Positions 6,180-10,144 of a stretch of DNA of 10,144 bases are shown one piece after another. Position 1 is the stretch's first letter. The number at the start of each line of letters is the position of its first letter. Origin of the DNA: UBA11606 sp039188975 (GTDB lineage: Bacteria > Actinomycetota > Acidimicrobiia > Acidimicrobiales > Aldehydirespiratoraceae); contig JBCCYT010000156.1 of NCBI GenBank assembly GCA_039188975.1, forward strand, positions 1-10,144. Reading direction: 5' to 3'. Under the pieces are notes generated by a model. That model did no database searches, was not told the origin of the DNA, and saw only the letters and a program-made list of their open reading frames with translations. A program made the translations under genes and the position numbers.

Positions 6180-6564
6180 GGGGCTGATCGGTTTCGACGT
6201 TGGGACCAGGATGCGGGGGCGTGCGACCGGAGTTGCTCAGACTCCCAAAACGGGGCACAAACAGAGACGCCGATACGGACGATCTCACTCTCGCTGCCTG
6301 ACCTAGTTAGGTAACAGAGAGTCATTGTGGCGCAGCAATGCGTCACGGGGCCTGATCACTGCAGCCTGTCACCAGAAGCAGTGGTGGACGGTGGGAGAGA
6401 CCACTGACCGCAGGGAACAGACCGCTGACATCTGGGAAAGACCAGGCGGCTGAGCTTGCTCATTCGACCCGGCGAACCCACTGCCGTGAGTGGGAACCAC
6501 GGGAATGGTCGTAGCGCGTCACGTGACCACCTGACGGACGAGGGTTCGATTCCCTCCAGCTCCA
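6180..6564 (+). ncRNA. ssrA: Transfer-messenger RNA (tmRNA)
   Basis: A 385-base tmRNA, the RNA that with SmpB rescues stalled ribosomes and tags the unfinished protein for proteolysis. The 5' end GGGGCTGATCGGTTTCGAC is the conserved tmRNA start. GGGGCTG (6180-6186) pairs with CAGCTCC (6557-6563), including the usual G-U pair of the alanine acceptor stem. The T arm is GAGGG-TTCGATT-CCCTC (6540-6556), and A6564 is the discriminator. The 3' CCA is not encoded (ACTC follows) and must be added enzymatically. The tag reading frame runs from GCC at 6269 to TGA at 6299-6301 and gives ADTDDLTLAA. After it come stems fitting the pseudoknot region, such as CAGTGGT/ACCACTG near 6379-6406. The resume codon is inferred from its alanine identity. 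Confidence 0.96.
6269..6301 (+). other. tmRNA proteolysis-tag reading frame (ADTDDLTLAA)
   Basis: Ten codons and a TGA within ssrA. Added after the alanine carried by tmRNA itself, the tag would be (A)ADTDDLTLAA. The final LAA is what ClpXP-type proteases recognise. The residue before it is threonine rather than the alanine found in most tags (ALAA). GCC as resume codon is chosen by analogy with other tmRNAs. Confidence 0.8.
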
Positions 6565-6568
6565 CTCG

Positions 6569-6574
6569 TTTTTT
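6569..6574 (+). terminator. T6 run directly after tmRNA
   Basis: Six T residues begin 4 bp after the discriminator base of tmRNA, immediately downstream of the T-arm hairpin and the acceptor strand. The structured 3' end of the RNA plus this tract could act as an intrinsic terminator. T-runs are rare in this GC-rich window, which supports a function. Confidence 0.45.
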
Positions 6575-6628
6575 CCGCCGCGACCTGAACAAGTTCCGGT
6601 GATCCCCGTTCAGTACACCGCATTGGCC

Positions 6629-6634
6629 TACGCT
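6629..6634 (+). promoter_or_regulatory. Candidate -10 element (TACGCT) of the small orphan gene
   Basis: TACGCT fits TANNNT and ends 8 bp before the GTG at 6643. That is close to the leaderless layout seen at other genes in the window. It is weak evidence on its own, but it is the main reason to accept this start. Confidence 0.35.
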
Positions 6635-6642
6635 CGGGGAGC

Positions 6643-6984
6643 GTGGAACTGCCGTGCGGCCATGACATTGGAGGTCTCCTCCATGTTCGCGGCGTCTGTG
6701 TCGTCGATCGATGCACCCGAGCCACGCGCGGCGCCTACGTCCTTCTCGACGATCCGCAGACAGGTCGGCGCGGCCTTCGCATCGACTTCGTGTGTCGTCG
6801 GCACCGCCACACCGTCCGACGCCGGTTGTTGAAACTCCCAACCCGGCAATCCAAACCCACCTGGGTGTGGGGTGGGCCGCGCAAGATCGTGATGTGGGCC
6901 CACAAGCGAGGGCGATGCGACGACACCAAGTTCACCTCGATCACGCCACAACACCGGATCACCCGGCCACACATCGGCAGCTGA
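6643..6984 (+). CDS. Small hypothetical protein, basic and Cys/His-containing
   Basis: I do not recognise this 113-residue protein. It is the best candidate in the 450-bp stretch between ssrA and the lipoprotein gene. Codon third positions are mostly G or C, as expected for a real gene here, and a TACGCT promoter-like hexamer lies 8 bp before the GTG. The protein begins MELPCGHDIGG, has cysteines at about 5, 19, 24 and 50, and has a basic middle (CRRHRHTVRRRLLKLP). The tail is rich in His, Arg and Trp. Cys/His spacing could suggest metal or nucleic-acid binding, but no family motif is evident. An overlapping minus-strand frame is also open. The region could equally be non-coding. Confidence 0.4.
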   Translation: MELPCGHDIGGLLHVRGVCVVDRCTRATRGAYVLLDDPQTGRRGLRIDFVCRRHRHTVRRRLLKLPTRQSKPTWVWGGPRKIVMWAHKRGRCDDTKFTSITPQHRITRPHIGS

Positions 6985-6995
6985 GGCCAAGGCGC

Positions 6996-7001
6996 TAGCG
7001 T
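6996..7001 (+). promoter_or_regulatory. Candidate -10 element (TAGCGT) of the lipoprotein gene
   Basis: TAGCGT fits TANNNT and lies 26 bp before the ATG at 7028, just after the end of the small orphan frame. A start of transcription near 7008 would leave a short leader carrying the ribosome binding site GAAGGGAG (7014-7021, 6 bp before the ATG). This gene is therefore not leaderless. Confidence 0.35.
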
Positions 7002-7027
7002 GCCCCAAACATCGAAGGGAGCGTTCC

Positions 7028-8203
7028 ATGCGTCGGTTTGTGATCGTGTTGTGTGCCATCGGCCTTACTGCGGCTGCCTGTGGCAGTGACGAGTCCGACG
7101 AGATTGGGGCATCGGAGCCCGACTCGACCCCGACCACGACCGCAGCACCGACCAGCACGACGGCTGCACCGACCACTACCGCAACGCCGACCACCACGAC
7201 CGCAGCGCCGACCACCACGACAACTGCGGCCCCGTTGGCGTGGCGTCAGGTCATGGCCGGCGACGACTGCGCCTGCAGCGACGGATCGCCGTACAGCTAC
7301 TGGGTGCGCGAGGCCGACCCGGACAAGGTGATGCTGTTCTTCGACGGCGGCGGCGCGTGCTTCAGCGCCGAAACCTGCAACCCCGAAACCGCGACCTACT
7401 CGGTGCAGGCCGACGACGACCTGAACGAGTTTTCGACCGGCGTGTTCGATCTCGACAATCCGGCCAACCCGCTGGGCGACTGGTCGATGATCTTCATGCC
7501 GTACTGCACGGGCGATGTGCACATCGGCACCAACGCCGACTTCGACTATGGCGATGGTGTGGTGGTCAACCACACCGGATTCCTCAACGCAAGCAAGGGT
7601 CTCGACGAGCTGGTCACCAGCTTCGGCGGGGCCGATCAGATCTTGGTGACCGGATCGAGCGCCGGGGGCGTGCCGACCCCGCTGTTCGGTGGACTCGTCG
7701 CCGATGCGTTCCCCGAAGCTGACATCGTGGCGATGCCCGATGCGTCGGGCGGTTACCCGAGCAATCCGCTGCTCAACCCCGTCATCGGTGGTCTGTGGGG
7801 AACCGAGGGCGCGATCCCCGACTGGGAATCGACCGCCGGCGCAACGGTCGCGGAGTTCGGTATTCCTGATCTCTACGTCTACGCCGGCACCGAGTACCCC
7901 CAGATCCGGTGGGGCCGATTCGACCATGCCTTCGACGGGGTCCAGACCGACTTCTCGGCGCTCGCCGGGTTGGAGGATTCCTCGGTGAAGGCGGTGCTCG
8001 ACATCAACGAGGCGCTCGTCGAGGACGCGGGGATCGATCTGCCGGTGTACATCGCCCCGGGCACCGACCACACGATCATGGGTAGGCCCGACTTCTATGA
8101 CCTCGCGGTCGACGGCACGCTCTTCGTCGACTGGCTCGCCGACCTGCTGGCCGGCGAGCCCATCGACGATGTGGTCTGCACCGAGTGCGACGGCGCGGCG
8201 TAA
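7028..8203 (+). CDS. Secreted lipoprotein, pectin acetylesterase/Notum-like hydrolase
   Basis: A 391-residue exported protein. Residues 1-18 form a lipoprotein signal (RRF, hydrophobic core, TAAAC with C18 as the lipidation site). Residues 35-69 are a Thr/Pro/Ala linker that would hold the enzyme off the membrane. The hydrolase domain starts near residue 70. VMLFFDGGGACFSAETC (101-117) is the oxyanion-hole glycine stretch of the pectin acetylesterase/Notum family, and FMPYCTGDVHIG (156-167) is also conserved there. GSSAGG (209-214) carries the probable nucleophile S211. PGTDHTI (344-350) carries the probable catalytic H348; the acid is perhaps D299 or D303. The family removes acyl groups from carbohydrates, or a lipid in the case of Notum. 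The substrate here is unknown. Start supported by GAAGGGAG 6 bp upstream. Confidence 0.85.
   Translation: MRRFVIVLCAIGLTAAACGSDESDEIGASEPDSTPTTTAAPTSTTAAPTTTATPTTTTAAPTTTTTAAPLAWRQVMAGDDCACSDGSPYSYWVREADPDKVMLFFDGGGACFSAETCNPETATYSVQADDDLNEFSTGVFDLDNPANPLGDWSMIFMPYCTGDVHIGTNADFDYGDGVVVNHTGFLNASKGLDELVTSFGGADQILVTGSSAGGVPTPLFGGLVADAFPEADIVAMPDASGGYPSNPLLNPVIGGLWGTEGAIPDWESTAGATVAEFGIPDLYVYAGTEYPQIRWGRFDHAFDGVQTDFSALAGLEDSSVKAVLDINEALVEDAGIDLPVYIAPGTDHTIMGRPDFYDLAVDGTLFVDWLADLLAGEPIDDVVCTECDGAA
7130..7234 (+). repeat. Degenerate in-frame repeat encoding the Thr/Pro linker
   Basis: Imperfect direct repeats, roughly 21-24 bp each, encode variations on PTTTTAA across residues 35-69 of the lipoprotein. 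Such linkers are common after the lipidated cysteine of actinobacterial lipoproteins. The repetition is at protein level with synonymous drift, so it looks selected for composition rather than recent slippage. Confidence 0.75.
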
Positions 8204-8207
8204 CCCG

Positions 8208-8636
8208 CTACCAGAGCCCGATCGGATCGATCAGCTGACCGGTCAAGAACTGGCCCCCGGGGCCGCCGTAGGCGCCAGAGATCACGATCGCGCCACCGGC
8301 GATCGCGAGGTTCTTCATGAACATCGGCATCTCCGCCTGCTTGGCGGCGTCGTCGGTCTCCTTCCAGAAGGCGTGCATCATGAACGCCATCACCAGCACG
8401 AGGATCGCCAGCAACAGGGCGGCGAGATCGACCCAGATGCCGAGCAACATGGCGACGCCGCCGGCCGCCAGGCAGCCACCGCTGATCTGGACCAGGAGCG
8501 GCGCATTGTCACCCAGGCCCTTCGCCTTGGCGTAGGCCGTCGATCCCTCGCTGTCCATCAGGTGGCCGACGCCGCTCCCGATGAACAGGGCAGAGAAGAT
8601 GATGCGTCCCAGCATCATGATGGTGTCGAAGTCCAC
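8208..8636 (-). CDS. DoxX family membrane protein
   Basis: A 142-residue protein with four hydrophobic segments at about residues 6-26, 48-67, 70-90 and 106-124. The N-terminal LGRIIFSALFIGSGVGHLMD and the later MMHAFWKETDDAAKQAEMPMFMKNLAIAGGAIVI are typical of the DoxX family. These are small four-helix membrane proteins of poorly defined function, sometimes tied to redox homeostasis. I chose the GTG at 8636 because AAGGGGGA lies 4 bp upstream of it; the frame runs 21 codons further, but that part is hydrophilic and unlike the family. The gene is convergent with the lipoprotein gene (4 bp between stops) and divergent from the acyl-CoA dehydrogenase. Confidence 0.85.
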   Translation of the reverse strand: MDFDTIMMLGRIIFSALFIGSGVGHLMDSEGSTAYAKAKGLGDNAPLLVQISGGCLAAGGVAMLLGIWVDLAALLLAILVLVMAFMMHAFWKETDDAAKQAEMPMFMKNLAIAGGAIVISGAYGGPGGQFLTGQLIDPIGLW

Positions 8637-8640
8637 GAAT

Positions 8641-8648
8641 TCCCCCTT
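8641..8648 (-). promoter_or_regulatory. Ribosome binding site deciding the DoxX start
   Basis: AAGGGGGA on the minus strand, 4 bp before the GTG at 8636. It is a very strong Shine-Dalgarno match and favours this start over an in-frame one 21 codons upstream. No TANNNT element was found close upstream on this strand. Confidence 0.6.
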
Positions 8649-8754
8649 GTGTTCGTTGCGCCGATCGCCGTGATGAGCGCGTGTCGCAGCCTTCCACATC
8701 GTCGATTCTTGCGCTGAGGAACCGCTCGGTTCGCACCTGCGCCCAACCGCTCAC

Positions 8755-8760
8755 TACGAT
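8755..8760 (+). promoter_or_regulatory. Candidate -10 element (TACGAT) of the acyl-CoA dehydrogenase gene
   Basis: TACGAT lies 42 bp before the ATG at 8803. Transcription from about 8767 would give a leader of some 36 bases holding a TGGAG ribosome binding site (8792-8796). The in-frame GTG at 8761 directly abuts this element and would lie upstream of the transcript start, so it is not the likely initiation codon. Confidence 0.45.
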
Positions 8761-8802
8761 GTGAACGATCACTTACTTTTTGCCCAGCCCACTGGAGTGA
8801 CG

Positions 8803-10023
8803 ATGAGCGAAACCCTCTCCCCCGCCGATGCCGATGAGTTTCGGGCGCGCTGCCGTGCCTTTCTCGAAGAGCACGCGACCGGCATCAGCCTGGGCGGCCA
8901 AGCCGACCCTCGTGGCGCGATCCGAATGGATGCCGCCAAGGTCTTCCAGGCGGCGTTGACCGAAGCCGGCCTGGCCGGGTTGACCTACCCGAGCGAGTAC
9001 GGCGGTCAGGGGCTCACCAAGGAACACGAGCGGATCTGGCGCGAGGAATACGGCACGTTCCCCAACATGACCTCGGAGCTGACCATCTCGCACGGCATGT
9101 GCGTGCCGATGCTCAGCGAATACGGCACCCATGAGCAGAAAGAAGCTTTCCTCGCTGACGGCATCGCGGCTCGCACGGTGTGGTGCCAGATGTTCTCCGA
9201 GCCCGGGGCCGGCTCCGACGTTGCCAGCCTGCAAACCAAGGCCGAGCGTGACGGTGACGTCTGGGTGATCAATGGCCAAAAGGTGTGGACCACCACGGCG
9301 CACCTGTGCGATTACGGCATCATCATCGCCCGCACCGACCCGAGCGTTGCGAAGCACGCGGGCATCTCGATGTTCATCGTGAAGATGGATGCGCCAGGCG
9401 TGGACGTGCGCCCCATCAACCAGATCGATGGTGGCCAGCACTTCAACGAGGTCTTCTTCACCGACGTCGAGATTCCCGCCGAGAACCTGCTCGGCGATCT
9501 CAACAACGGCTGGAACATGGCCACGGCAATGCTCATGTACGAACGGGTCGCCATCGGCTCCGGCTCGACCGGCGGCGTTCGCCACAACCTCGCGGATCAG
9601 CTCATCGAGACCGCAACGAAGCTGGGACGGGTGGAGGAGCCGGTGATCCGCGATCAGCTGATGCAGCTTTACATCATGGAGACGACGGCGTCGCTCGTGT
9701 CGATGCGCACCCGCGCCGAACTCCAGGCGGGAAAGACGCCGGGCCCCGGTGGTTCGCTCGGCAAGCTCATCGGCACCATCAACATGAACTTCGCACGCGA
9801 TCTCGGCATGGAGATCTATGGCGCGGGTGGCGTTGCGTGGGACGGCGATGGCGGCGGTTGGGCTCGCTTCTCGCTGACGAGCTTGCAGGGCGGCATTGCG
9901 GGCGGCACCAACGAGATCCAGCGCAACATCATCGGCGATCGGGTCTTGGGTCTGCCGCGCGACATCGACGTGTCGAAGAACGTGCCGTTCAACGAACTCA
10001 AGGTGGGGACACAGCGCGACTGA
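8803..10023 (+). CDS. Acyl-CoA dehydrogenase
   Basis: A 406-residue FAD enzyme that introduces a double bond into an acyl-CoA thioester and passes electrons to electron-transferring flavoprotein. Visible features are the N-terminal helical domain with GLAGLTYPSEYGGQGL (57-71), the flavin/substrate strand CQMFSEPGAGSDVASL (128-143), INGQKVWTTTAH (156-167), and the C-terminal signature GGIAGGTNEIQRNIIGDRVLGLPRD (363-387). At the place where medium-chain enzymes have the catalytic glutamate (YEGT) there is glycine (AGGT). E247 in MYERVAIG matches the alternative glutamate of the isovaleryl/long-chain type, so I infer it is the base. The family resembles mycobacterial FadE proteins used on bulky or steroid acyl chains; the substrate is unknown. 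The ATG at 8803 is chosen for its TGGAG site. Confidence 0.92.
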   Translation: MSETLSPADADEFRARCRAFLEEHATGISLGGQADPRGAIRMDAAKVFQAALTEAGLAGLTYPSEYGGQGLTKEHERIWREEYGTFPNMTSELTISHGMCVPMLSEYGTHEQKEAFLADGIAARTVWCQMFSEPGAGSDVASLQTKAERDGDVWVINGQKVWTTTAHLCDYGIIIARTDPSVAKHAGISMFIVKMDAPGVDVRPINQIDGGQHFNEVFFTDVEIPAENLLGDLNNGWNMATAMLMYERVAIGSGSTGGVRHNLADQLIETATKLGRVEEPVIRDQLMQLYIMETTASLVSMRTRAELQAGKTPGPGGSLGKLIGTINMNFARDLGMEIYGAGGVAWDGDGGGWARFSLTSLQGGIAGGTNEIQRNIIGDRVLGLPRDIDVSKNVPFNELKVGTQRD

Positions 10024-10144
10024 GCGCTGCGACAATCGAGCGCGACTGAGCGCTGCGACAATCGAGCGCGACTGAGCGCTGCGACAATCGAGCGCGACTG
10101 AGCGCTGCGACAATCGAGCGCGACTGAGCGCTGCGACAATCGAG
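10013..10144. repeat. Perfect 26-bp tandem repeat, at least five copies, running off the window
   Basis: The unit begins AGCGCGACTGAGCGCTGCGA and ends CAATCG (26 bp). Five identical copies cover 10013-10142 and a sixth begins at 10143. The first unit overlaps the end of the acyl-CoA dehydrogenase gene and supplies its last codons and TGA stop. Each unit holds the dyad AGCGC-GACTGA-GCGCT, and GCGAC recurs every 13 bp, as if the unit were an old dimer. There are no unique spacers, so it is not a CRISPR array. Function is unknown. Confidence 0.95.

Noticed and set aside
6628..7218. Minus-strand frame beginning with a Val/Gly/Ala-rich run
   Set aside because: The run is the reverse complement of the Thr/Pro linker of the lipoprotein, not a membrane segment.
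6995..8071. A 358-codon minus-strand frame opposite the lipoprotein gene
   Set aside because: The + strand has a signal peptide, a stalk and hydrolase motifs; the minus translation is unstructured and begins downstream of the real gene's motifs.
8637..8699. 21-codon upstream extension of the DoxX frame
   Set aside because: The extension is hydrophilic and unlike the family, and a strong AAGGGGGA ribosome binding site marks the internal GTG at 8636.
8761..8802. Upstream GTG start for the acyl-CoA dehydrogenase
   Set aside because: It abuts the TACGAT element with no room for a transcript start, whereas the ATG at 8803 has a TGGAG site at normal distance.
8773..10113. A 446-codon minus-strand frame opposite the acyl-CoA dehydrogenase, entering the tandem repeat
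   Set aside because: It is a shadow of a clear enzyme gene. Its N-terminal part is simply the 26-bp repeat, which happens to lack stops on that strand.
10013..10144. CRISPR array
   Set aside because: The 26-bp units are contiguous and identical with no unique spacers, and no cas gene is present.

Overview
The window is high-GC DNA from an actinobacterial chromosome. Promoters of the form TANNNT placed a few bases ahead of the start codon, the tad (Flp pilus) gene set, a lipoprotein with a Thr/Pro linker, and the P450 and acyl-CoA dehydrogenase types together suggest the class Acidimicrobiia (Ilumatobacter-like). That placement is inference; no taxonomic marker was searched.

Positions 1-3608 hold the distal part of a tad operon, tightly coupled on the + strand. 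It contains the C-terminus of the CpaF/TadA secretion ATPase, TadB, TadC, a small Flp pilin-like protein, two TadE-like pseudopilins and a short TadG-like protein. Consecutive genes mostly overlap by 4-7 bp. Together they would build an inner-membrane platform and an Flp-type pilus.

Positions 3667-4726 hold an SRPBCC (START-like) protein and SmpB, both apparently leaderless, + strand. A cytochrome P450 lies convergently at 4740-6029 (- strand). Its stop codon sits inside a GC-rich palindrome shared with the end of smpB.

Positions 6180-6564 encode a complete tmRNA (ssrA), the partner of SmpB, which no protein-coding scan would show. Its tag reads ADTDDLTLAA. A perfect 7-bp hairpin with a TTCG loop lies just upstream, and a T6 run lies just downstream. 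SmpB and tmRNA, the two halves of the trans-translation ribosome-rescue system, are therefore in the same neighbourhood but separated by the divergent P450 gene.

Positions 6575-8203 hold a possible small orphan gene, then a secreted lipoprotein of the pectin acetylesterase/Notum hydrolase family. A DoxX-family membrane protein (- strand) follows, convergent with it and divergent from an acyl-CoA dehydrogenase (8803-10023). From the last codons of the dehydrogenase to the window end there is a perfect 26-bp tandem repeat of at least five copies.

The parts most worth a second look are the 26-bp array, the tmRNA with its hairpin leader and unusual tag, and the non-canonical processing sites of the Tad pseudopilins. 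I did not find convincing evidence for a wholly new multi-gene system.
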